Below are positions 16,734 through 24,012 of a stretch of 64,000 nucleotides of DNA, piece after piece. Numbering within the stretch: the first letter of the stretch is position 1; each line of letters opens with the position of its first letter. The DNA is from Candidatus Woesearchaeota archaeon. Lineage in GTDB: Archaea > Nanobdellota > Nanobdellia > Woesearchaeales > JACPBV01. The stretch is taken from contig JAHWIN010000011.1 of the NCBI GenBank assembly GCA_019322475.1, forward strand, positions 1 through 64,000, in the 5' to 3' direction. Under the pieces are notes generated by a model that ran no database searches, was not told the origin of the DNA, and saw nothing but the letters and a program-made list of their open reading frames with translations. The translations under genes were made by a program, and so were the position numbers.

Positions 16734-17387
16734 ATGATTCATCCTATACAGAGGCTTATAGTCCCCCCTTTATTGAAATTGGTGTGGGTAAAGGAGATAA
16801 AAGGCATAGAGAACATTCCAAGGGATGGGCTTTTTGTGGTTACGCCTAATCATCAGAGCTTTTTCGATGACTGGCTTGTCCCAAGCATAATCATGCCTTA
16901 TCTAGGCAAAGAGCTCCATATGTATGTAAACAGGAACTATTTTAAGAACAGGCTCTTTAGGATGTACTGTAACCACCATAAGTGTATCCCTGTTGAGGTT
17001 CATGAAAGCAGGGATAAAAAAGAGCTTAATGAAGCAGCGTTCCAGAAAGCCCTGTACTACTTAAGAAAAAAAGAGCCGATATGCATATATCCTGAAGGCC
17101 ACAGGAGCTTTGATGGAGAGCTGCAAAAGGCAAAAGTAGGTGCTGCAAGGCTGGCGATAGCTGCTAAGGTTCCTGTGCTGCCTGTAGGAATATCAGGGTC
17201 AAGAGAGGTTTTGCCTAAAGACAAGTCATTCCCCTCCCTTAAAAGAAAGATCAGCATAATCATAGGAAAGCCGATACAATTAAATAACTATTATGGCCAC
17301 GAGGATGATAGAATGGCTTTAAAGGAAGCAACAGCCTTGATCATGAAAGAGATAGCAGGATTGATAGGCAAGGAGTATAATTATTAA
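16734..17387 (+). CDS. 1-acyl-glycerol-3-phosphate acyltransferase-like protein (PlsC family), copy 1
   Basis: About 217 residues with the two core acyltransferase boxes: NHQSFFD, the catalytic His-x4-Asp, and YPEGHRSFDGELQKAK, the substrate-phosphate box. The frame is open to 16620, but alignment with the neighbouring paralogue and a TATA-like TTTATAAT at about 16700 place the start at 16734 (16710 is possible). PlsC-family enzymes transfer an acyl chain to lysophosphatidic acid or related acceptors at the membrane face. It is followed after one base by a second PlsC-like gene and then by gpsA, a three-gene set for glycerolipid synthesis. Confidence 0.9.
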   Translation: MIHPIQRLIVPPLLKLVWVKEIKGIENIPRDGLFVVTPNHQSFFDDWLVPSIIMPYLGKELHMYVNRNYFKNRLFRMYCNHHKCIPVEVHESRDKKELNEAAFQKALYYLRKKEPICIYPEGHRSFDGELQKAKVGAARLAIAAKVPVLPVGISGSREVLPKDKSFPSLKRKISIIIGKPIQLNNYYGHEDDRMALKEATALIMKEIAGLIGKEYNY

Positions 17388-17388
17388 G

Positions 17389-18021
17389 ATGGACTACCCT
17401 ATATGGGGGCGTATAATCCCCCCAGTCATTGGATTATGGATAAAAAAGATAAATGGGCTAGAGAACATACCAAAAACAGGAGGCCTTGTAGTATCTGCTA
17501 ATCATTCAAGCTACCTTGACCATCTGATGATATCTTCCATAGTCGTTAAGTATTCAGGAAGGAAGATCCATTACCTTGCAAAGAAAGAGCACTTCGAAAA
17601 ATTTTTCCAGAGGCTTTGGCATAAGAATGTCGGAGCAATCCCGATAGATCGCCAGTCAGGAGGCAAAGAGGCATTAAATACCGCAGTTAAATATTTAAAT
17701 GATGGAAAGATAATAGGGGTATATCCTGAAGGGACAAGGACGCTTACAGGAAAGCTTCAAAGGGCAAGGACCGGGGCTGCCAGGCTTGCCTTAGCAGCTA
17801 AGGTTCCTGTTTTGCCTATAGGCCTTATAGGTACATTTGATATAATGCCCAAAGGCCAGCACTACCCTAAGATGAAAAGGGCAGTAGTAAATATCGGAAA
17901 GCCCCTTTATTTTAAGGAGTATTATGGAAAAGAAGAGGATAAGGCGATAATAAGGTTGGTGACCACTAAGATAATGAGGGAGATTGCCTCATTATGCGGG
18001 CAAAGATATGAGTTTGATTAA
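17389..18021 (+). CDS. PlsC-family acyltransferase, copy 2
   Basis: A 210-residue paralogue of the previous gene, colinear from the first residue. It has NHSSYLD (His-x4-Asp) and YPEGTRTLTGKLQRART boxes and the shared GAARLALAAKVPVLPIGLIG segment. Two adjacent acyltransferases could add the sn-1 and sn-2 chains in turn, or use different donors such as acyl-CoA. There is no PlsY or PlsX in the window to serve the first step. Its stop lies one base before the gpsA start, so it is in the same operon. Confidence 0.9.
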   Translation: MDYPIWGRIIPPVIGLWIKKINGLENIPKTGGLVVSANHSSYLDHLMISSIVVKYSGRKIHYLAKKEHFEKFFQRLWHKNVGAIPIDRQSGGKEALNTAVKYLNDGKIIGVYPEGTRTLTGKLQRARTGAARLALAAKVPVLPIGLIGTFDIMPKGQHYPKMKRAVVNIGKPLYFKEYYGKEEDKAIIRLVTTKIMREIASLCGQRYEFD

Positions 18022-18022
18022 G

Positions 18023-18997
18023 ATGAAAATAGCGGTTATAGGTGCAGGAGGATGGGGAACGACCCTCGCCAATCTTTTGGCTGAAAAGAACAAGGATGTT
18101 ACCCTGTGGGCTCTTGAAAAAGAGGTAGTTGACGAGATAAGCTCTAAAAGGGAAAATTCACGGTTTCTACCGGGAATAAAGCTTCTTGGAAACATCACCC
18201 CAACAAATGATCTGGAAGATGCCGTTACTGATAAGGATTTTATCATAACTGCAATACCCTCTTCATTCATTAGGGGGATGGCAAAAGAGATGTCCCGGTT
18301 TATCAGCCCGGATACTATTGTAATATCTGTGACAAAAGGCCTCGAAGACATGACATTCAAGAGGATGTCAGAGATCCTGGAAGACGAATTAAAAAACAGG
18401 GTAATCGCATTGTCCGGCCCCAATCACGCAGAGGAGGTCAGCAGGAAGATACCTACAGCGACAGTCATAGCATCCAAACATTCAGGCATCCTTCCTAAGG
18501 CCAAGGCAGTCCTGGAAACCCCTTATTTTAAGGTTTACCCTCATGACGATGTCGTAGGGATAGAGATATGCGGCGCAGTCAAGAATATAACTGCTATAGC
18601 CATAGGCGTTTGTGATGCCCTTAAATTAGGCGACAATGCAAAAGCGTCTATAATAACATTGGGCCTTACCGAGATGAGCCGGGTAGGAAGATTTTTTGGG
18701 GCAAAAAGGGCAACATTCTACGGCTTAGCCGGAGTAGGCGACCTTATAGCTACATGCACCTCAAAGCATTCCCGGAATAGGTTTGTAGGGGAAAGGATTG
18801 CAGAGGGAAAATCATTTGAAGATATAAGGGAAGAGATGCACGGAATGGTTGCAGAAGGAATAAGGGCAGCAAAGTCTGTTTATGATCTGGCAAAAAAAGA
18901 GGACATAGACCTCCCTTTGACAACCCAGGTCTATAAGGTCCTCTATGAGAAAAAAGACCTGAAAAAAGCCATAAACGACCTTATTACCCTCATCTGA
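18023..18997 (+). CDS. gpsA: NAD(P)H-dependent glycerol-3-phosphate dehydrogenase (GpsA type)
   Basis: About 324 residues, the usual length of GpsA. The Rossmann start AVIGAGGWGTTLANLLAEK, the NENARYLP-like RENSRFLPG segment, SGPNHAEEV, and KNITAIAIGVCDALKLGDNAKASIITLGLTE (with the catalytic Lys at the KN) are all present. It reduces dihydroxyacetone phosphate to sn-glycerol-3-phosphate, the bacterial/eukaryotic stereoisomer. Archaeal ether lipids are built on sn-glycerol-1-phosphate made by an unrelated enzyme. An upstream ATG at 17984 lies inside plsC; the ATG at 18023 fits the family. Its operon position after two PlsC genes indicates ester-type phosphatidic acid synthesis. Confidence 0.95.
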   Translation: MKIAVIGAGGWGTTLANLLAEKNKDVTLWALEKEVVDEISSKRENSRFLPGIKLLGNITPTNDLEDAVTDKDFIITAIPSSFIRGMAKEMSRFISPDTIVISVTKGLEDMTFKRMSEILEDELKNRVIALSGPNHAEEVSRKIPTATVIASKHSGILPKAKAVLETPYFKVYPHDDVVGIEICGAVKNITAIAIGVCDALKLGDNAKASIITLGLTEMSRVGRFFGAKRATFYGLAGVGDLIATCTSKHSRNRFVGERIAEGKSFEDIREEMHGMVAEGIRAAKSVYDLAKKEDIDLPLTTQVYKVLYEKKDLKKAINDLITLI

Positions 18998-19012
18998 ACA
19001 GCTTTAATGGTT

Positions 19013-19615
19013 TTACTCCTCTGTAAAATCCTCGATATTCTCTTTGAATTCGCTGTCCTTTTTTATTATTCCTCTTCCTTTCAGGTATTCCCTTGCAAGT
19101 ATATAGAATATCAGGCCAAGGCTTTTCTTCCCCTTGTTGTTGCACGGAACGACTAAGTCTATATTGTTTGACTGGTTGTTAGTATCGCACAATGCTACGA
19201 TAGGGATCCCTATCTTGTTTCCGTCTATTATTGCATTCCTGTCAGGCCATGAATCTGTGGCAAAAAGTATCTTGGATTCGGAATATATGTCCAATGCAGG
19301 ATTTGTAAGCATCCCTGGCGGGTATCTCCCTGTTATTATCTTTATGCCTGTAGCCTTTCCAAACGCCTTTATAGATTTCCAAGCATTCTCTCTCCTGCTC
19401 ACTACAACGATATCCTCCGGAGCGTATTGCGAAAGGAAATTAGCTGCTATCCTTATCCTCTCATCTATCCTGCTTAGGTTCAGTATGCTCAGCCCGTCAG
19501 GCCTAGTCTTGTAGATGAACTGTTCCATATAGCGTGTCTTGAATTTTGTTCCTATGTGGATTCCTGACTTAAGGTACTGGTCCTGAGGTATTAAAAGCTG
19601 CTTTTGTTCTGCCAT
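19013..19615 (-). CDS. rps2: Small-subunit ribosomal protein uS2
   Basis: A 200-residue uS2 with typical archaeal features: SGIHIGTKFKTRYM near the N-terminus, RIRIAANFL, the ITGRYPPGMLTNP loop and PIVALCDTN. It binds the head-body junction of the 30S subunit. A GGAGG Shine-Dalgarno lies 8-10 nt before the ATG. The gene is not with other ribosomal genes here; in many archaea it sits near enolase and RNA polymerase genes, which are not seen. Its promoter carries a small inverted repeat around the TATA box. Confidence 0.95.
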   Translation of the reverse strand: MAEQKQLLIPQDQYLKSGIHIGTKFKTRYMEQFIYKTRPDGLSILNLSRIDERIRIAANFLSQYAPEDIVVVSRRENAWKSIKAFGKATGIKIITGRYPPGMLTNPALDIYSESKILFATDSWPDRNAIIDGNKIGIPIVALCDTNNQSNNIDLVVPCNNKGKKSLGLIFYILAREYLKGRGIIKKDSEFKENIEDFTEE

Positions 19616-19640
19616 CGTATTATCCTCCTATATGTTGGCT

Positions 19641-19663
19641 GCGCTTCTTTATAACCCAAGCGC
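19641..19663 (-). promoter_or_regulatory. TATA box of the uS2 gene inside an inverted repeat
   Basis: On the minus strand GGTTATAAAG is framed by the arms GCGCTT (19658-19663 complement) and AAGCGC (19641-19646 complement). The start of transcription would be near 19630 and the GGAGG ribosome-binding site follows. Arms of this kind around a TATA box may bind a regulator. Confidence 0.5.
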
Positions 19664-19738
19664 ATCTTTGTTTTAGCCATAGCCGGCTGAAACTTAGGTA
19701 TTGCTATATAGGATTCTATCTTTGTTTAAAAACCTTGC

Positions 19739-19964
19739 GGAACTTCGTATGTATTAAGCTTAGTCGAGGTTGTTGCCAAAACGATGGGGGTCATCAATTT
19801 GTGAGGCTCTCTTAATTGTATCTTTTAGTCGACAGGGGGGACGCCCCCTCCGGGGGATGTCGAATATCAAAGGATAGGATTAAGAGCCGAACCCGATGAC
19901 CCCCGACTGAAAGGAGAGTTTTGGCAACAACCTCACAGTCGGAGCTTAATACATACGGAACTTC
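19739..19964. mobile_element. MITE-like 210-bp inverted-repeat element with 8-bp flanking duplication
   Basis: Terminal inverted repeats of 14 bp (GTATGTATTAAGCT at 19747-19760 and its complement at 19943-19956) enclose further perfect arms: 17 bp (19766-19782 with 19918-19934), 10 bp (19786-19795 with 19895-19904) and 10 bp with a 2-nt bulge (19805-19816 with 19879-19888), ending in a G/C-rich core. Directly outside the termini the 8-bp sequence GGAACTTC is repeated in the same orientation (19739-19746 and 19957-19964), as expected of a target-site duplication. It has no coding capacity. It fills most of the 413-bp gap between the uS2 and thpR genes; the rest holds the uS2 promoter. Confidence 0.7.
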
Positions 19965-20029
19965 AAACTAAACAGCTAAATAAGTGCCAGCAGCTGAACT
20001 ATAGCTCCAGAAAACCCCCTACATGAAAA

Positions 20030-20560
20030 CTATACAGAAAAGACAGCAACATCCTCATAAACAGGCCCCTTTGGCGTCAATCTGCTCTTTACCAGCCTGA
20101 AATCCCTGATATCTATAGCCTTGCCCTTAACATCTATCTTTTTCAGGCTTCCTATAAGTTCTTCTTTTTCCGTTACAGACTTTACCCTTGCTAGTGTTAT
20201 ATGCGGCTTAAACTCAAAATCCTTCTTGATCTTAAGGTCCTTTAAGGCAGTTTCAACACCCTCCTGCAGCCTCATGACCTCTTCAGAAGGCTTTACCCCT
20301 ACCCATATCACCCTTATATAATCCTCGCTTGGAAAGACCCCTATCTTGTCCAGCTTAAGCTTAAACGGCCTAAAGCTTACCTTTTTAAGCCTTTTTTTGG
20401 CCTCTTCTGCCCTTTCTTCAGGCACCTTTCCAAGAAACTTTAAGGTGATGTGGAAGCTTTCTGTTTTCTTCAGTTTAGCCAGCTTATCATCTATCTTGTT
20501 CTGTATCCCTTCCAGCTCTTTCTTTAATCCGCTAAATTCTATAGCAACAAAAAGCCTCAT
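20030..20560 (-). CDS. thpR: RNA 2',3'-cyclic phosphodiesterase / 2'-5' RNA ligase
   Basis: A 176-residue member of the 2H phosphoesterase family with both His-x-Thr/Ser motifs: FHITLKFLG (about residue 42) and PHITLARV (about residue 124). These line one active site that opens 2',3'-cyclic phosphates and can join 2'-5' ends of tRNA halves. Length and motif spacing match ThpR/LigT. A role in RNA end repair is the family expectation; in archaea its true substrate is unsettled. It is a single gene ahead of the TRAM protein gene on the same strand. Confidence 0.9.
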   Translation of the reverse strand: MRLFVAIEFSGLKKELEGIQNKIDDKLAKLKKTESFHITLKFLGKVPEERAEEAKKRLKKVSFRPFKLKLDKIGVFPSEDYIRVIWVGVKPSEEVMRLQEGVETALKDLKIKKDFEFKPHITLARVKSVTEKEELIGSLKKIDVKGKAIDIRDFRLVKSRLTPKGPVYEDVAVFSV

Positions 20561-20635
20561 GCCAAAAGGGCATAGATTTAGCTATATAAACCTTATTAAA
20601 AAGAAAAATAAAAAAATATCAAGAATAAGTTCAGC

Positions 20636-21001
20636 TTACTCTTCTTTCTTCTCTTCTTCCTGAGCTGGCTCTTCGCCAAAATCTTCCGTATCTTCTGCTT
20701 TTGGCTCTTCTTCCTGAGCTGGCTCTTCGCCTGCTTCTGGAGCAGCTTCTGCAGGAGCTTCTTCGCTGGATGGAGCGCTGCCTTCACCGACAACCTCTCC
20801 AAAGCCGACCCTTCTCAATACCCTTGTTACCTTAACCTTTACTTCATCTCCTTCTTTGGTGTTAGGCACAAAGATGACAAAGCCGTCTTTCTTTGCTATT
20901 CCGTCTCCTTTCTCTCCTACAGCCTCTATCTTCACGTCTATCTCATCCCCAACCTTTACTGGGGCCATAAAACTTCTATTTGGTCTAAAATCTCTTTCCA
21001 T
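20636..21001 (-). CDS. TRAM-domain RNA-binding protein with an acidic repeat tail
   Basis: A 121-residue protein. Residues about 13-70 are a TRAM OB-fold (VGDEIDVKIEAVGEKGDGIAK, GFVIFVPNT, VKVKVTRVLRRVGFGEVV), which in archaea acts as a cold-shock-like RNA chaperone. The last 50 residues are Glu/Ala/Pro-rich, with the unit EEPAQEEE occurring twice, and are not part of typical stand-alone TRAM proteins of about 70-80 residues. A GGTGA Shine-Dalgarno precedes the ATG. The mRNA leader carries two hairpins described separately. Confidence 0.85.
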   Translation of the reverse strand: MERDFRPNRSFMAPVKVGDEIDVKIEAVGEKGDGIAKKDGFVIFVPNTKEGDEVKVKVTRVLRRVGFGEVVGEGSAPSSEEAPAEAAPEAGEEPAQEEEPKAEDTEDFGEEPAQEEEKKEE

Positions 21002-21029
21002 ATTCTATTTCACCTTATCTAATATTTGC

Positions 21030-21091
21030 GTGCTCTCGCACAATCTTACACTACGTGTAATACCCCCTAAGAATAGCCAGGAGTATTTAAA
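21030..21091 (-). promoter_or_regulatory. Promoter and two leader hairpins of the TRAM gene
   Basis: A TATA box (GTTTTAAATACT, about 21081-21092 complement) should start transcription near 21060. The first bases of the RNA form a perfect hairpin with 6-bp stem (TTACAC-GTA-GTGTAA, 21046-21060) and shortly after a second with a GAGA tetraloop (GTGC-GAGA-GCAC, 21030-21041). The GGTGA ribosome-binding site follows 20 nt later. Confidence 0.5.
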
Positions 21092-21136
21092 ACTGATGGT
21101 TTTTCACCCACCATCCAAATAAAAATCAAAAAAAAA

Positions 21137-22192
21137 TCAAATATCCTTAAGCCCCTCCTCAGTCACCATAAAAGAGCATTCCCCGTCAGCAAGGTAAGGG
21201 GAATCTACAAGCTTAGCAACCCTGCACCCTTTCTTCCCTCTTCTTAGGTATATCCTTGTCTGGGAGTTATGCGCCACTATATGCCCCCCTATGGCTTCAG
21301 TCGGATCCCCGAAGAACATATCCGGCTTTGCCATGACCTGGTTGGTGACATATGTGCATAGGTTGTTGGCTTCTGCCACCTTGGCTAGTATATGCATATG
21401 CTTGTTTAGCTTCTGCTGCCTGTCTGCCAATGTTCCTCTTCCTATAAACTCTGCCCTGAAATGGGCTGTCAGAGAATCTACTATGGCTAATTTTATATTC
21501 AGGCCCTGCTTCTTTATCAGGTCGTCTATCTTCTCTGCAAGAAGCATCTGATGGTCTGAATTATAGGCCCTTGCAACCTTTATCCTTTTTAGGGCATCAT
21601 CAGGATCCATCCCAACCCCTTTTGCTATCTGCACTATCCTTTCAGGCCTGAACGTTGACTCTGTATCTATAAAGACGACATAGGATCCGGGAATATCCTT
21701 AAGGCAGTTTACGCTTAATATGTGCGCCAATTGTGTTTTTCCTCCGCCGTATGCAGAAAAGACCTCCGTTATCCCTCTCGATTCAAACCCTCCGCCTATC
21801 AATGAGTCAAAGGATTTGCTGCCTGTGCTTATCTTTATTGTGGTGCTTCTCTTCTCTAATATGTCCATTCCCGACTCAAACCCCATGTCCAATGAAGCTC
21901 TTGCAGCAGCTATCACCTTTTTAGCAGCTGATTGCGCCATCCCTGTAACCTCGATAAGCTCTCCGGGCGTTGCAACAGCGACAGCCATCAGGTCATTATA
22001 CCCTACAGTCTTTAGTTTTTCAACAGTAGCAGGCCCTACGCCAGGAAGGTCGCTAAGAGTTTTTTCCTTCTCTTTCTTCTCCTTTTTTTCTTGATCTTCA
22101 GTTAAGCTTTCTTCCATTGTCTCTTCCTTAGGCTCTTCTTGTTCCATCTCATCATCTTTTTCTTCAATCTGTTGTTCTTCTTTCTTTTTCAT
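21137..22192 (-). CDS. radA: RadA recombinase
   Basis: About 351 residues: a Glu/Lys-rich N-terminal tail (first 45 residues), a helix-hairpin-helix domain (LSDLPGVGPATVEKLKTVGY) and the RecA core with SKSFDSLIGGGFESRGITEVF, the Walker B region KLAIVDSLTAHFR and YVTNQVMAKPD. It forms filaments on single-stranded DNA for strand exchange. The nucleotide loop reads Ser-Ala-Tyr-Gly-Gly-Gly-Lys-Thr, so the first glycine of the Walker A consensus is a serine. A GTG at 22201 opens the frame, but it is part of the GAGGTGAT Shine-Dalgarno; the ATG at 22192 has the better spacing. RPA and RadB are encoded nearby. Confidence 0.95.
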   Translation of the reverse strand: MKKKEEQQIEEKDDEMEQEEPKEETMEESLTEDQEKKEKKEKEKTLSDLPGVGPATVEKLKTVGYNDLMAVAVATPGELIEVTGMAQSAAKKVIAAARASLDMGFESGMDILEKRSTTIKISTGSKSFDSLIGGGFESRGITEVFSAYGGGKTQLAHILSVNCLKDIPGSYVVFIDTESTFRPERIVQIAKGVGMDPDDALKRIKVARAYNSDHQMLLAEKIDDLIKKQGLNIKLAIVDSLTAHFRAEFIGRGTLADRQQKLNKHMHILAKVAEANNLCTYVTNQVMAKPDMFFGDPTEAIGGHIVAHNSQTRIYLRRGKKGCRVAKLVDSPYLADGECSFMVTEEGLKDI

Positions 22193-22202
22193 CATGATCA
22201 CC

Positions 22203-22523
22203 TCACATAACTATCTCTTCATCCATCATGCTGCCATTATCTCCTTTTTCTTTATCAGAAGATGAGCCTTGCCCTTTTAGGACAAGGTACTCATACGCCT
22301 TCTGCAGGACTAGGCTGGCTTTTGGCAGGTCATTAAGCCTTAAAGAATTAGATGTCTGCCATTTCCCTTCTTTATCTGTATATCTTCTCTGTAGGGTTAT
22401 AGTCCTGTATTCTACAGGCCCCCCATCCTTCTTGTTTGTGCCGTTATTTTTCCATATCGTAGCACTTATGGCACCAGTGCTGAACTTCTTCTCTGGCAGA
22501 TTGCCAGCTTTTTCTCCATTCAT
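22203..22523 (-). CDS. Small protein of unknown function upstream of RadA
   Basis: A 106-residue protein whose central part (about residues 12-90: KFSTGAISATIWKN, YRTITLQRRYTDKEGKWQ, SLRLNDLPKASLVLQKAYEYL) looks like a compact strand-rich fold ending in a helix, reminiscent of small single-strand nucleic-acid binding domains. I do not recognise a named family. Its stop is 10 nt before the radA ATG, with the radA ribosome-binding site in between, so it is the first gene of the radA operon. A GAGGTG Shine-Dalgarno lies 6 nt before its own ATG. A recombination accessory role is inferred from position only. Confidence 0.65.
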   Translation of the reverse strand: MNGEKAGNLPEKKFSTGAISATIWKNNGTNKKDGGPVEYRTITLQRRYTDKEGKWQTSNSLRLNDLPKASLVLQKAYEYLVLKGQGSSSDKEKGDNGSMMDEEIVM

Positions 22524-22637
22524 TTAAAACACCTCTTTCCTTTCGGTTTTTGTTTCAAACCCACCTTATTTAGGAAGAGCAAGCTTCCGGCGGGCGAGGT
22601 ATTGCTTTATGAGCAACCTATTAAGTTAAGCCATAGT

Positions 22638-22650
22638 CCTTTATATACCT
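22638..22650 (-). promoter_or_regulatory. Promoter of the radA operon
   Basis: The minus strand reads AGGTATATAAAGG, a strong TATA box. Transcription would begin near 22618 and give a leader of about 95 nt, in which GGTTGCT and AGCAATACC can pair. The remaining intergenic stretch holds three copies of GGCAAGTGG (22662-22678, two overlapping in tandem, and 22734-22742). Confidence 0.5.
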
Positions 22651-22794
22651 TGCGCGCACTTGGCAAGTGGCAAGTGGACCATGGATTTTAGCCCTACAAA
22701 GCCTGAAAAGCCAAAATTTAAAGGAATCAGGGTTGGCAAGTGGAAACCCCCCAAACACCTAATTTCTAACTAAACCTGCAGAATACTAAGCTGT

Positions 22795-23418
22795 TCACTT
22801 CTGTTTCCGTTTTATCGGAAAAAGCCTCATTATTGCCAATAAGGCGATGATTGCACTTAAGATAATTGCTATAGGGATAATGTTTGATTTTTTCTGTTTA
22901 TCTTCAATTACATAATCCTGATCAGTTATCATATCAGGTTCATCCATTTTTTCTTCACAATCCAGAGTTTCTTCCAGCCATCCATAGTCCAAGGAAGGGC
23001 ACACTCTTCCCAAGAATTCAATCTCTTCAGCCCGTTTCCAGCCTGCAGGCAATTTTCCGCACCTGTCGATGTCTTCGACAAAGGCGCATATCTGTTCCAC
23101 ATCATTTACTACAGCATCCTCACAGTCTCCATTAGCCCCCGAATGCTGGACAGTGCAGCAGAAATCGCTTTTTATTGGGGCGCAGTCTGAACTTCTCTGC
23201 ACCTCATCATAACCCTGAGGGCATTGGAACCCTTCGATGGTCTTCCACCCACCCGGAACAGTGCAGGTCATGCATTCATCTCCCATGAAAAATTCAGAGC
23301 ACTCTTTTGTTTGCTCGTTTATCCCATATCGGGGTAAGGCCTGCGCAGCAAAGACAGCCAAAGGGATAGATAAGGCAAAGAATGCTGTAAATAGGATTGA
23401 TATTGGTTTTTTTCTCAT
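22795..23418 (-). CDS. Cysteine-rich secreted protein with C-terminal membrane anchor
   Basis: A 207-residue protein with a signal peptide (about residues 6-25, ending AVFAAQA), a cysteine-rich outer domain (at least 12 Cys, including pairs CMTC and FCC) and one C-terminal membrane helix (about 182-200) followed by basic residues. Two segments with PGGWK/PAGWK are spaced like a duplicated small disulfide-bonded module. I recognise no family. It is likely to be held on the outer face of the membrane, like the cysteine-rich proteins at 31600-32619 and 34035-34717. No immediate operon partner. Confidence 0.6.
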   Translation of the reverse strand: MRKKPISILFTAFFALSIPLAVFAAQALPRYGINEQTKECSEFFMGDECMTCTVPGGWKTIEGFQCPQGYDEVQRSSDCAPIKSDFCCTVQHSGANGDCEDAVVNDVEQICAFVEDIDRCGKLPAGWKRAEEIEFLGRVCPSLDYGWLEETLDCEEKMDEPDMITDQDYVIEDKQKKSNIIPIAIILSAIIALLAIMRLFPIKRKQK

Positions 23419-23551
23419 TATTCATATCTTAATCTTTGATCATTATAAATATTTCTAAAATAAAGGATATGATAATCTATTCCTCTTGGCTTTGCACTTT
23501 TATTAACCTTATTTATGTGCACTTTGTAATTAATGTGCAAGCCGTTCTTCT

Positions 23552-24010
23552 TCATATCCCTATTAGCTTGCATACTATCAAAACGCCCAGAATAAAAAAG
23601 ATAATCTTCTCAGCTAAGGACCCGACCTTGATGATCCCTCTGGCCTTCATCCTGCTTAGAGGATAAAAAAGCCGCACTCCTTTTTTTGTAGCCATATCAA
23701 GAAGAAGATGCCCTAGATACCCAAAAATAACCGCCATCCCGGCAAATTTCAGTCCAAAAACAAAAAAAACAGCAGATATCACCAATGGAAAATAAACAGT
23801 ATGGAACACACCTCTATGGCTGAATAAGCTGCTCAGGTATGAAAACGGCCTAAGCCCCTTGGATATCTTTGATGAGCTGTTGTCGATGTCAGGAAATACC
23901 GAAAAAAACAGCAAGACTGCAATAAACAATATCTGTTTTTCTACCTTAAAATAATCAACCAGATAAAGCCCTATAAGAAACCCAAAAGCCAGATGTGTCC
24001 TGAAAAGCAT
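23552..24010 (-). CDS. YdjM/DUF457-family membrane protein
   Basis: A 152-residue membrane protein with about four helices and the family's metal-binding signatures: an N-terminal RTHLAFGF, FSVFPDID, SHRGVFHT and GYLGHLLLDM. These His/Asp residues suggest a membrane-embedded metal-dependent hydrolase; the E. coli relative YdjM is SOS-induced but its reaction is unknown. It lies 2 nt after the RPA gene stop, so it is probably in the same operon as that replication gene. Confidence 0.8.
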   Translation of the reverse strand: MLFRTHLAFGFLIGLYLVDYFKVEKQILFIAVLLFFSVFPDIDNSSSKISKGLRPFSYLSSLFSHRGVFHTVYFPLVISAVFFVFGLKFAGMAVIFGYLGHLLLDMATKKGVRLFYPLSRMKARGIIKVGSLAEKIIFFILGVLIVCKLIGI

Positions 24011-24012
24011 CT

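Noticed and set aside
19747..19956. SRP (7S) RNA or RNase P RNA as the identity of the 210-bp structured element
   Set aside because: The length and paired ends looked possible, but neither the conserved helix 8 motif of SRP RNA nor the GAGGAAAGUCC-like core of RNase P RNA is present, and the flanking direct repeats favour an inserted element.
22662..22742. Repeat of GGCAAGTGG (three copies) as a CRISPR-like or regulatory array
   Set aside because: Units are only 9 bp, two overlap in direct tandem and the third is about 60 nt away; there is no spacer regularity. No CRISPR array or cas gene was seen anywhere in the window.
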